From assembly GCA_038049695.1 (NCBI GenBank), contig CP142456.1, positions 79,569,422 through 79,633,421 on the forward strand: DNA of 64,000 bases, in the 5' to 3' direction. The position numbers and the translations under genes were made by a program. Positions 22,010 through 32,307 of the stretch are shown here, piece after piece. How positions within the stretch are numbered: position 1 is the stretch's first letter; every line of letters begins with the position of its first letter. The DNA is from Cinnamomum chago. Lineage: Eukaryota > Streptophyta > Magnoliopsida > Laurales > Lauraceae. The notes below the pieces were generated by a model. That model searched no databases. It was not told where the DNA came from and was given only the letters and a program-made list of their open reading frames with translations.

Positions 22010-24684
22010 GGAATCTTTTATGTGGATAGGATTTCTACGTAAAAGATTGTGTATGCCTTCTTGTAGTGTGGGATTGGTAGATTTGATTGCTAGTCAAATC
22101 AATCACTATTGGACGGTTATAAGATATACTTACAACTCTTTTTTTCAATCAGTACATCGACCTAAGGATTGTAGTTATTGTAGTTATGCTTGCACAACTC
22201 TTCACTGCCACGATTACTCGTTGCACACTTTGAGAATCAAGATGCTCAGATCTTCTACAAGGAATTAGAAGCCAACAAATCTTTTAAACAACTCTTCAGA
22301 AAATTTTTCCCAATGATGGCTCTAGAGAAGAATTTTCTCTATTAGATTTCTCTTGCTCAGAACAATGAGAGACATAATGTCTTTTTCGGGTTGAGAGAAA
22401 CACCCAATATATAACCTTAAATTCGTGCTTTAGGTTTCCAGTTTGAGTGGAATAAAAAAAAACAGTGTGAATTCAATTGGGAAAGAACGCCTAATTCTCA
22501 CAGGCACAAAATACTAGGCTCGCTATAGCAAGGCCCCTTTCTGCCTCGGGCCTCCATTATACCTTCGCTCTAGCGAAGCTGATGTTCTCTATAGCGATCA
22601 TAGGTTTTGGCTTGGTCCGTTTTAGCGCTGGAGCCTAACTATCTTCCGACTTTTCTTCTCTGTTTTCACTTTTGATCTTCTGGCGACACAATCATAGTCC
22701 ATTCTAAAAGAAATATAAAATTATAACTTTATGGACTCAGAGTTTTGTCCAACCCATGAATTAGCCAACACAATGAAATTTCTAATCGAAACGAGTTAGG
22801 AAGAAACTCTCTTCGTAATTAATAGTGAGGGGCATTTTGCTCTTTTAAGTAGTTGTAGCCAATATCTGGTGATGTTGCAAATTAAGGGCCCCTCTTTAAG
22901 TCAACATGAACTCGAAGGGACCAAAAGTGCAGTTCCCTCCAAGCAAAGGGGCCATTTGCCATGACAAAGTTATGATTTCTAGAACTTTTTGTAAGATATT
23001 TTTTCTCATACAGAGTTTTCTTTGGTAAACTTAAAACACAACGAATAGCCGATAGAATGGGGGCAAGAGGAGCTTCCACCTTCAAATCCCTGCTTATTTC
23101 TCCACTGGATGGTAACTCTTCACCTGTCAATTTGTCTTCATACAAACAAACCTTAAGCTTTACAAAATGCAATGATGAAGTGACATGAATCATCTAAGAT
23201 GCGGCAATGCTAGAGCATGTACCATCCAAATTGATTTTTTTCTCTTTAATGAAGTGGGCATTTGTGGGGTCTTTGACCCAACATGACTATTCCTTCGATG
23301 ACGCATGCTAAATCCACACAAACGCATACATGACAAATCTGACACAATTTTTGAATATAAGACATGGGCGCAAATCAATGCCTTAAGCCACTCCACCAAC
23401 TCCAAATTGGGTTCCAGATTTCTTGATTATATTATTCGTTTTAAAGAAGAAGCGTGCGCTTATTCACCTTAAATGCGCCTAGTAAGCATGGCATGCTCTG
23501 TATGATTTCAATTTTTATCGGATGTCTTCAACGAGGCATGGAAAACTAGTGAACCCATGTTTGGACCATGACACCAAATCAGGCGCTTTACCATTATTAA
23601 TGAGTGCACATCATGAGACTCTAAGCATAATTTATCAATTGATGCTCAATTTATCATTGTTTTAGCCATCCACATTCACAATTTAAACTAGGTCAATACC
23701 GAGCCCAGCCCGCTCAAGTTGCACCCCTAACAATGTGGGCCTTGATACGTACACAGATAAGCCCAACCATAGCAATTTTTTACTAATATTTCAGGCCAAT
23801 TATTTTCCTTCAATCTTGTCATGTAGATCATCTCCATAGAAGAGTTGCCATGTCCTACAAGCAGATATGTCCTGCTCACCTGTTTGACAAGTGGACCCTC
23901 ATCACTTTTTAAGGACCCTCATCACTTTTTAAATCCAATATGTAAATCACCACTCGAGCCCAAGTTGTTTTGATTATTTTACCCACATTTCGCAGCAATC
24001 ACCAGGACTAATTAATGTAAGGCATGATCTCACAATATAATGTACACTTTCTCACTATGTTTCAACTTGTTTCTTTTAAGAGTATACTAGCTCTAAATAG
24101 AGCTTGGTTTCTTTTTAGAGGTCTTCCATCCAAGAGGGAGAGGTCCACATGCACAAATATATTTGTGAGGACCACTCTCATGTGAATCCACATGCTCATT
24201 CCGAAATTCAGCGCTTGACATCAGGTAGGACCAGATAGATACTAGATGGAAACCCGATTAATGGTTTTGATCTTGCACACAGATGCAGATGATTTGAAAC
24301 ATCTTAACCTCATTGTAATTAATGCATCGGTTGAGATCTTACCAGATCTCATAACATTAAGTAACATCAAAACATTTTTTTACGCCAATGTCTTCAACAT
24401 CATTCTCATGTGCGTAGAGGGCCGTTAATCAATGAAGGCACAAAAGAAACTAGAACATAAATAAAACTCTTCAAGGAAGTTTACCTTCCACAGTTCCATA
24501 GCCATGTTAGAATTTGGAAGTCGAACAATCCATGGTTTCAAGCCATCTTATTTACATTCCATCAAAGAAAAAGCTCACAAACATATGCCGCAAAAGATTC
24601 CTTGTAGAAAATAAGAGTAATAACTACAAACCCAAATGAAATAAGTAAGGTCATTTGTCTTGAGAGATTATAAAGATCATCAGG
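22010..24684. other. Intergenic DNA with undefined repeats
   Basis: I recognise no gene. The frames at 22882-23193 and 23190-23405 (minus) have no family resemblance I can name. Around 22500-22640 short inverted words (CGCTATAGCAAG, TAGCGAAG, TATAGCGATC) resemble the LTR of an unidentified retrotransposon. Around 23690-23760 is a degraded hAT-like end (TGCACCCCTAA). Confidence 0.35.
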
Positions 24685-24897
24685 TTAACCTGTGTGTATA
24701 TGCACACCAATGGCTATGACCAAGATAGTGAGGACACCAAAGAAAATGATGGTGTGGACTAGAATGGAGAGGCCACTGGTGCTCATGTTCCCGAATTCGA
24801 CCACCCTCGTTCTCCCAGGCAGCTGAATCAAGAGCCCTGGAGACAGGAGAATGAAGAGAATAACTGCTATAACGACGGGTCCCCAGTCTGCCGACAT
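24685..24897 (-). CDS. DUF3339 family small membrane protein, copy 3 (70 aa)
   Basis: The frame starts MSADWGPVVIAVILFILLSP, continues with GLLIQLPGRTRVVEFGN and TSGLSILVHTIIFFG, and ends IGVHIHTG. The usual MADWGP start is extended by one residue. An open frame continues upstream to 25011, but that part is translation of a GA repeat, so I start at the methionine at 24897. Two hydrophobic helices at about residues 6-23 and 47-66 flank the conserved loop. A (CT)15 tract (plus strand, 24981-25009) lies about 85-110 bp upstream and would be a GA repeat in the leader or promoter. It is closest to copy 4 at 28166. The cellular role of the family is not established. Confidence 0.93.
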   Translation of the reverse strand: MSADWGPVVIAVILFILLSPGLLIQLPGRTRVVEFGNMSTSGLSILVHTIIFFGVLTILVIAIGVHIHTG

Positions 24898-24978
24898 CAC
24901 TCTGCTTGTGTTGGTTGGCTCCGGGAGAGTTTCTGGTGCCTCAAATGACCCAAATGGAGTCTGGATGTAGCCCAAACG

Positions 24979-24980
<2 letters not shown>

Positions 24981-25009
<29 letters not shown>
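24981..25009. repeat. (CT)n / (GA)n microsatellite in the leader of DUF3339 copy 3
   Basis: A perfect dinucleotide run of about 29 bp. On the gene's sense strand it is (GA)n, the kind of sequence bound by plant GAGA/BPC factors; a regulatory role is inference only. Confidence 0.85.
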
Positions 25010-25012
<3 letters not shown>

Positions 25013-26754
25013 GATTACTAAAAGGAATGGGGGGTTAAACTCTTGGTATAGAGCTGATGATTGGTGTATTAAGAATATATGTTTTTTTAAACCTTTTTTG
25101 ATTGAGAGAGGATTCCAAACTTGAGGAGGAAGAAGCCGGGTGTTCATGGACAAGTGGTAGCTTGTTCAAGCCCAGACCTTCTAGTTATTGGACCTAATAT
25201 TCACGCCGGGATAAGACTATGGCCCTGAAAGTCAGGCTTAGGCCCAGCCCATTTGGATTTTGTTGTTGTTGTTGCTGCTTGTGTGCTAAATACATATGTA
25301 AGGCAGTGCAGGCTTTTAAGCATACATAGGGCGAGACCGAGTCCGCTGACCAATCAGGTCAGAAAATTAATCTCAGGCTCAGCCCACAGGTTAAAAGATA
25401 GCCCATATCCAGCCCAAAGGGGGACAGTTCAGGCTAACCCGGACCATGGCCATCCCCGGGAAAGAGATTACAAAGGTTTTAAAGGGGAAAGGGAAATGCT
25501 GTGGGGTGGCTGCTTTTATGGTCGGAATATATTCTTTAAACCTTGACAGGTTACTCCTTGCTTAAGTTTGTCCAATTCCATGAAAGAAGAATATCAGCTT
25601 TTCCCTATTGTGAAGAATATATGGGCAAATGAAAAGGTGGAAGGCAATCTTGAGTGGGTCTGGGATGCCTGATAGTGTGGTTGTAAAATATGTGGGAGGT
25701 ATAAATCTTATGATTAGGACTACAAACCAAAGCTGAAATGGAGATTGTGGGTTTTGGGTTTTGGTTGTTTCAAAAATCCAAAACCACTTTACTTTGAAAA
25801 GAAGTTTTGTGTTTTTTCTCACTTTGTGGGTAGTGCAGGAATTATGAAATACATGGGATCCCGTGTTGCTCAAGTCCATTATTTTCGCTCAAATACACTT
25901 TATGTTGTTTTGGACTCTTTTACCCCAAGTCCTATGCGCTCGCACAAGCTGGCTTGGCCCGGGGGCTGGATATGGAAACCATTTAACCGGGAAGTATCCG
26001 CGACGCGCATCATGCATCATTATCGCACTTAGGGGGTTGCAAATCCAGCCCAACCTAGCCTAGAGGGACCCATATTCTGATATATTGCAGAAATTTCAAA
26101 TCTTTTTTTTTTTTTTTTGGTATTCTAGATTTAGTGTGTGATCATTTGTGAAGGCTGTTGTATTCTAAGGGTAGTTCTTGCAAAAATCATTTTTCAAATC
26201 TTCAGTCGATTTCCACCTATAAGGCATTCTCCACAAATTGCAGGCCGGTACCATTGTTTCAATTTCAATTTTATCATCAGTTCTGTAGCCTTAATTCCAA
26301 AAGGTGGGGCCATTAATCTGCAACAGCCATTAACCTACGAAGGTGAGAAACATGTCCCACTTAAATAACATTGGGTTCAGGTCTGGTGGTGCAACCAAAC
26401 CCACCTGGTTCTATAGCCTTAACCAATGTACTAGATCTACATGTCAGAGACTATGTGAAGATACAACCGTTCATCTGATCACATTGATGTCTTACTACTT
26501 TGGACGATCATGAAGCTCATGCGCATCCAGAAAGTCTTGAACCAGTCTTAAGCTGTGCGCGCCTGATACTCAAGTGGCACATCGCTCCTGAATGGAACCT
26601 GCTTGGAGATGTATAGATACATGGTACATGTACCCAAATGCATCCAACACTGTGACTTCTGTTAAATTTAAGAATTTTGTGAGTTTCTGAACTGCAAGAA
26701 CTTTCCGCAGCCGATGACCTTAATATTGAGAAGTGGGCTCCATCCAAGGGGGAA
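25010..26754. other. Intergenic DNA with degraded hAT-like words
   Basis: GTGTTCATGGACAAG (25139) and TTAGGGGGTTGCAAATCCAGCCC (about 26029) resemble ends of the hAT-type elements elsewhere in the window, but I could not pair them or find a target duplication. No gene seen. Confidence 0.35.
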
Positions 26755-27140
26755 TATTGAAAAGTCTACTAACGCCTTAAGGTTTTGGTAGTAATGGTTA
26801 ACTAAAGAAATTCAAGATGGTATCAGAGCCAATCGGTCGTGAGTTCGAATCCCAGGAGGAACGACTCGGCGCAAAAAAAAAAAATGCGTGTCGCCTCAAG
26901 ATGGTATCAGAGCGGGTTCCGATCCCGTTGTTCTTGTGCAGTCCACGTGGACGCTGTTCTTGTGTAGCCCACGTGACAGGCCCGTTCATGAAATCTGTTG
27001 GGCCTGCACGTGAGGGGGAGAGTGTTGGGAAGTCCCACATCCCACATCACCTAAGTAATAGGCTTGTCATGTCTTAATATACCTGTATGGGCCTTCCACC
27101 TATCAGCTTAAGCTTTTAGGTTGGTATATGGTTCCTTACA
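26755..27140 (+). mobile_element. TRIM-like miniature LTR retrotransposon remnant with two primer-site copies
   Basis: The primer-site sequence TGGTATCAGAGC occurs at 26818 and again at 26902. A polypurine tract TGAGGGGGAGAG (27011-27022) is directly followed by a compact LTR TGTTGGGAAGTCCCACAT...TTACA (27023-27140, 118 bp). A diverged partial 5' LTR (GGGGGAATATTGAAAAGTC and the following 60 bp) precedes the first primer site. There is no coding capacity. Order and size fit a TRIM; the doubled primer site and the short 5' LTR show rearrangement. Confidence 0.7.
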
Positions 27141-27930
27141 TGACCCACTTCTCAATACTTAACCATGAACAAGGTTTCCACTGTGCATCTAAGAAGCAAT
27201 GGACTTTTCAGTCTAAGACATACCGTGTCCTGTTTTCTTGCTAATACTTTAATTTGTTTCCTTGTTAAGATCCCAACATTTATAAGATATATTAGCATTG
27301 TGTCAGCCAGAAGTATGTTCCACCGTTAATTAAATAAGATATCTTAGCATTGTGTTTACTGTTTTTTTTTTTTTTTAAAAAGAAAAAAGTGTTAGGTTTA
27401 CGATCTAAGCATTGTTAAACTAGTGGCCAACCCCAAACTGGTGAGACAAGACTCTGTTGATGACTTAAAACACTTTGATTGGTCAAACATCCTCTAAGAA
27501 CTGACACAGTGCACCACTAGAAGTTCCAACAACACAGAACACAAACACTAGGGGATTTTTGTCTTGAGGTTTGGGTTAAGACGTTGGACTAAAGAGATCA
27601 AAGGAAAAAAAAAAACAGAAAAAGACTACAGCCATCTGCCAATCTCAAACTAATTTGACCAAATTGCAATGATTCAGCTATTTCCAAATTAAAAGTAAGC
27701 AAGACTACAGTCCTTCTGAACTCTAAAGCCAAACAAAGAACCAATTTCATTTCTTCACTTCTAAGTTCCATCTATGCCTTAAGAGCCCGAGTCAGAGTCC
27801 GAGTCCGAATCCGAGTCCCCAATCTTCAAATTCAAACGACCCAACAACATGATCTGAGAGAAACTCCACGTTGTCTTCATATTATTTTCTCATCTTATGT
27901 CCGTCTTGGGCCAGCAAACTCTCTCAGATG
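27141..27930. other. Intergenic DNA upstream of DUF3339 copy 4
   Basis: AT-rich sequence with short A and T runs. No gene recognised; the last part is presumably promoter. Confidence 0.4.
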
Positions 27931-27934
27931 CTGC

Positions 27935-27940
27935 CACGTG
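27935..27940 (+). promoter_or_regulatory. G-box (CACGTG) upstream of DUF3339 copy 4
   Basis: GCCACGTGT is a full G-box core about 230 bp before the start codon. G-boxes are bound by bZIP and bHLH factors in light and ABA responses; use here is inference. Confidence 0.5.
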
Positions 27941-27981
27941 TAGTCTTCATCACGCATCTCGCTCTTAACTCTCTCGAGATG

Positions 27982-27989
27982 GACGTCAT
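27982..27989 (+). promoter_or_regulatory. TGACG/ACGT-type element (GACGTCAT) upstream of DUF3339 copy 4
   Basis: GACGTCAT is a C-box/CRE-like ACGT element 177 bp before the ATG and 42 bp downstream of the G-box, a typical bZIP-site pairing. It is not shown to be functional. Confidence 0.4.
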
Positions 27990-28165
27990 TTCCGAAGCCA
28001 TACTTGTATTTTCTATCGCTTCCACTGACTAACCTCGTTTATTTCTCCCAAGCTGCTCTTCTCTCTCTCTCAAAATCTCTGGATCTTGTGTTCTTTTTCT
28101 TCATCATCTATCTATCATCAAGCCAACTGATCAAGGGAAGATAAAGAGTAGAGAGAGACAGAGAG

Positions 28166-28375
28166 ATGGCTGACTGGGGTCCAGTTGTGATAGCAGTGGT
28201 TCTGTTCGTGTTACTGACTCCTGGTCTGCTGTTTCAGCTGCCCGGAAAGAGCAGGGTGGTGGAGTTCAACAACTTCCAGACCAGTGGTCTGTCGATCCTG
28301 GTCCACACCATCATCTTCTTTGGACTCATCACCATCTTCCTCATTGCCATCGGTGTCCACATCTACACCGGATAA
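28166..28375 (+). CDS. DUF3339 family small membrane protein, copy 4 (69 aa)
   Basis: The frame starts MADWGPVVIAVVLFVLLTPG, continues with LLFQLPGKSRVVEFNNFQTS and ends IGVHIYTG. It fits the family best of the four copies in the window: MADWGP start, L(S/T)PGLLFQLPG core, RVVEF.NFQTSG loop, ILVHTIIFFGL second helix and a GVHIYTG C-terminus. It is a single exon of full family length with two predicted membrane helices (about residues 5-22 and 45-66). A pyrimidine-rich 5' leader with (CT)n and a T-rich 3' UTR surround it as in an expressed gene, and a G-box and an ACGT element lie upstream. The biochemical function of DUF3339 proteins is unknown. Confidence 0.95.
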   Translation: MADWGPVVIAVVLFVLLTPGLLFQLPGKSRVVEFNNFQTSGLSILVHTIIFFGLITIFLIAIGVHIYTG

Positions 28376-29760
28376 CTACTTCAACAACACTCCACTCAGC
28401 TCCACAAAAGCCCACAAAAGACACAGAGAAAGAGCTCTTTCTCTTTCTAGCTAGTTCTTTCTTTGCTTTTTATTGTCATTCTGCTTCATGGGCTTCTCTA
28501 TTTTTTGTTTCTTCTTCATGGGTGTCGGTGTTGGGGTATTGTAGATGACTTCTTTTCTATGGGTGTCAAGTAAAGACGATACACTGGAGTTTTGGTGTAT
28601 TTTCCCCTTTTTTAAATTTTAGTATGCTATTTAGTTTTTATTTTGTGGTTTTGTTGTTGTTTATCTTTTCATTGTAACTGATCTAATCCAATGGTCACCA
28701 GGTTATTTAGGATGCATTTTATATTCTGGTATGAATTAATTGCGTACATCAGTTTATCAGCATTTATACCTTATTTCATTCATGCCCAATATGATTTTGT
28801 ATTTTCATGTATACCGTCCAAAGAAGGCAAGGGTCTCTCCTTACCATGTATATAGATTTTCTAAAGGCCGGATGAGAGGATTTCTGGAAAAACAGATCTC
28901 TACTATTGGTGCAACGTTCATAGAGATTTAGCTGGAGAAGTTTTCGTTTGGCTGAATAAACGGGCTTTTAGGCCCTTGTATGGCCATCATGTGTGGGCCA
29001 CATCCCACATGCCAACAGTCAGCATATGGCAGAGAACTTTAACCAGGGAACTCCCCCTGGCATATGCTGTGTGGGCCACATGCCAACAATCAGCATAAGG
29101 CCTTTTAAATATATAGGCAGCATGTCTGTGGGGCCCACTAGTCCACTGATGGATGAAGAAGGAGGGTGTTTGCTAAGTTACGCATCAAAACTATCATAAT
29201 GAGATCAGATAGAATTTGCAAGACATCTGATGTAGGGCAATCGAACGAACGGTCGAAATATATATATAAACTACTCAGTATAGGGCTCAATTAAAGTTCA
29301 TTGTATCCTTGTTGGAGTATGATTGGGCAAAGTGAAAGGTTGGGTTGCCTTATTTCACCACCCTGGAAAAAGAGATGCTAGAGGGATTTGTATCCAAAAA
29401 TAATAACCAGATCTGGCTCCAGGATCCAAACTGGATTCAGACCCAGAAAGGATTTTAGATCTAGATCTGGACCCACTGAACGCCCAAGTCCAAGCTGCAA
29501 ACCACCTTCCTAAATTGAGGTTAGGCAGCAGGTTTGGTCCAGGTACTAAGAAGAGGTTATGCAGGTTTGGTCCAGGAAAGGGCTGGGTGGCTGATTATTG
29601 TAATGCAGGGGAAATGAGAAACTTTGTGGTGTGCTTCACATCATGGTCTAGCAAATAACTTAATTCCGTGGTTTAGATCATATGCTTGTCTTGCCCAAGT
29701 GATTCTAGTGGCTTTCAAATATGTCTTAACAGGCTGTACCCCCATAAAATTCAATTCTTT
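28376..29760. other. 3' UTR-like sequence and intergenic DNA with a local duplication
   Basis: The first 350 bp are T-rich and probably include the 3' UTR of DUF3339 copy 4. At 28990-29105 the words GTGTGGGCCACAT, CATGCCAACA and CAGCATA occur twice about 75 bp apart, a small direct duplication. No further gene seen. Confidence 0.4.
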
Positions 29761-29955
29761 GGGTTTGTTTGTTTACATTAAAATACATGGGATGGTTAAA
29801 GATGAAGATTAAAATGTGGTTTTACAAAAAAAAAAGAACATCAAAAGAAGAGACTATTTGATAATAATTTTTGAAAATTCACCTTTAATCTTCATTTTTA
29901 ACCACCTTACCTGTTACACTCCTATATAAGTATTTTAATGCAAACAAATAGGGCC
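29761..29955. mobile_element. Foldback MITE (about 195 bp)
   Basis: Long inverted repeats: the left arm has TTGTTTACATTAAAATAC and ATGGTTAAAGATGAAGATTAAA-like sequence, and the right arm has the inverse (TTTAATCTTCATTTTTAACC, then GTATTTTAATGCAAAC). No coding. The superfamily is unresolved because I could not identify a convincing target duplication. Part of the same family recurs at about 54750-54880. Confidence 0.7.
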
Positions 29956-30827
29956 TTAAATTTTTTTTTTATTTTATTCTTTAGAATGGTAGCATCACAA
30001 ACTTCCACCAGAAAGGACTAGCAAGGAGGGATGGATAAGGAGTTTTTGTCCTTCTAATCTGAAGATATTGGTGGAAACAATAAGACTTGGAGAAAATCCA
30101 ATTTTGGTTGACAATTACGTTAGCAAATATATATAAAAGAAAACTATGTATGATGTTGCACCATAATATGCCTATCTGAAAATCTTCTGCTGACAGGATA
30201 ACAGGGTTAGGCCAAAACTGGATATGGATTACATTTTAAGAAAATTCCTTCTACTCTACAATGTGATTTATTTTGGAATCAATGCTCTTTGAAGATTCTC
30301 AACTTTAAGCTTTCACTCACTCTGCCGCGAGAGATCGGAGAAATGGAACTCTATCTAGTGTGGCCTTAGATCATGAGGTTTTTTACCATTGATTTTGGAG
30401 GGTCATTTCTCAATTTAAGATAGATCCATTAGATTTCGAAATCTAACCAATCCCCCTTATTTGAAACTACACTAATAATCTATTGGTTTTGATCGCCAAC
30501 TATCCTAGATGGGCCCCTCAAAAGACAGAAATCACAATAATAGGGAGCACAAGGGCTCAATATATAGATTCTGACTAGAAGCCAAAAAGGGAATAGATTG
30601 CCAAAGATGGTCGATCTTGACATTCCTAGCCAAGGAATGGTCCAGCTTGTGAGTGAGGCCCACCCGCAAATCCCCAAACCATCCACACTTAATGACATTT
30701 CTGGGCCCCAATTGAGCATATAAAATTTGATTCCTCTAATTTCGGCTATTTCTAATGACTAAAGATTGGACAAGTTTGAAGTCCTCAAAACGGCACAGAG
30801 GTGGTTCTCGGTTTTTTGCATCTTGGT
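29956..30827. other. Intergenic DNA, no gene recognised
   Basis: No coding or RNA signal I can support. A minus-strand frame at 30480-30719 has no recognisable family. Confidence 0.4.
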
Positions 30828-31012
30828 GGGAGCAACAAGGATGGTGATTGGTGGCCTAGAAATGCTTGGGTCAAGAATGGTCTCTTATCTCAGTCGCAAG
30901 AGGCGTAAGTTCTTATTTGGTTGTCCAGAGTTCAAACTTGGAACGGTCACCTTCCCCCACCTGAAAGTTGTACTGCCTCTTTTGAACTCTCTTCTCTCAC
31001 CCGAGGGCGCCC
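30828..31012 (+). repeat. 185-bp direct repeat, left copy
   Basis: It runs from GGGAGCAACAAGGATGG to GAGGGCGCCC and matches 34726-34910 with few differences and equal length. It contains GAGTTCAAACTTGG, similar to a pol III B box, so a tRNA-derived SINE is possible but not shown. Confidence 0.85.
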
Positions 31013-31015
31013 TAT

Positions 31016-31555
31016 TGCAGAACAATTAGGAATAACAATATGTGCAATACTAGATTATTGAATAAATGATCAAATACATAAATAAATACAACAAATATAA
31101 AAATAAGAACATTGACTTGAATTTAGATTGAGGATAGCGAAAAGCTACGTCCTATAGCAGAAATTCGCCCCTACTCTTGTGCTTTGTAGTTCAATGAGCG
31201 TCTGCTACCAGGATTCAACAATCTGTAACCAAGAATCGAGCATTTGATTCTTGGTCCTGGCGAATTTACTGGGTGCTTTTTTTCTTTTGGATCAAATTGG
31301 GTAGAAGGTTGAATGTCAGAGAGTTTGATGTTATTATTTCTCTCATCTCATTTTTGGTATTTATAGAATACCAAACAGGGAGTTATCATGAGCAGTTGTG
31401 TTGATCAGACACAACTGTTCAGACAAATCACAACTGTTTTTTTTAACACAACTGTTCAAAAAATTAATTGAAATTGAATAAACGAAATTGACTTAATTAA
31501 AACACATAAAAAGTTTTTCTAAGTCAATGAGACCCAAGGCCCAAGGCCCATCTTT

Positions 31556-31589
<34 letters not shown>

Positions 31590-31740
31590 TATAGCCCAAG
31601 CATATAGCCCATAGCCTAAGCCCATCTATGTTTGTTTATTCAATCTATTAAGTGTGGAGTCCACACTTATAAACTACTCATCCCTTCTATACTTTTTCAA
31701 TGTGGGACTTTCTTCTTATTGCTTATACAAAATCCAACAA
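31016..31740 (-). repeat. 3' LTR of the truncated Copia element
   Basis: The right boundary is firm: AAATCCAACA (31740) followed by ATACCCCACATTTG, which on the minus strand is a polypurine-like tract directly before TGTTGG. The left boundary (TG at 31016) is a guess. It shares the AATTCGCCCC and CCAGGATTCAACAATCTGTA-type core with the LTRs of the Copia element at 42.7 kb. Confidence 0.65.
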
Positions 31741-32307
31741 TACCCCACATTTGTATAGCAAAAAGAGTCATCACAATGTTTTGAATGATCTGAAGAAAAA
31801 CTGGATTTGATATGCATCAGAATAGGTGTCTTTTGGACTTAAACCTTCCTTAGTGAATACTTGTCGGATTTACTGATGAGTCAGTGTGTATAGGAGACAT
31901 TGAAATGTTCACCATATTTAGTAAACCTAGACAACAAGTATCACACACATCAAATCTTTTCACTTTTCAATTCATACGGTTGTGTTCATTTTGGTCCTGA
32001 ACAATCCCGGGTTCGTAGGAGCTTTAGAGAATTTAGCCATATCATTCTCACAAATGCGACCCCACATTACTCCTATATAGGTGACACTTTGAATAAGAAT
32101 ACCCTGCTATATTCTTTTATCTTTTATTAGTGTCATTAAGAATTATTAATAATTCACCCTTCTCATCACAGGTAGCATAAGATTCATATCATAAGAATGA
32201 GCAGAATTATATGCTCTATTCTTTGAGTTTCGCCCAACTAGTTTTCCTTATTGAACCTAGACTTAGAAAAACTAATTTACTAGGTTTGGTTTCCATCAAG
32301 TTACTCC

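Noticed and set aside
22882-23193. 103-codon minus-strand frame as a gene
   Set aside because: No recognised family, no splice or promoter context, and length compatible with chance.
26818-26913. GGTATCAGAGC sequences as tRNA genes
   Set aside because: They match only the 3' end complement of tRNA-Met used as a retroelement primer site; no cloverleaf surrounds them.
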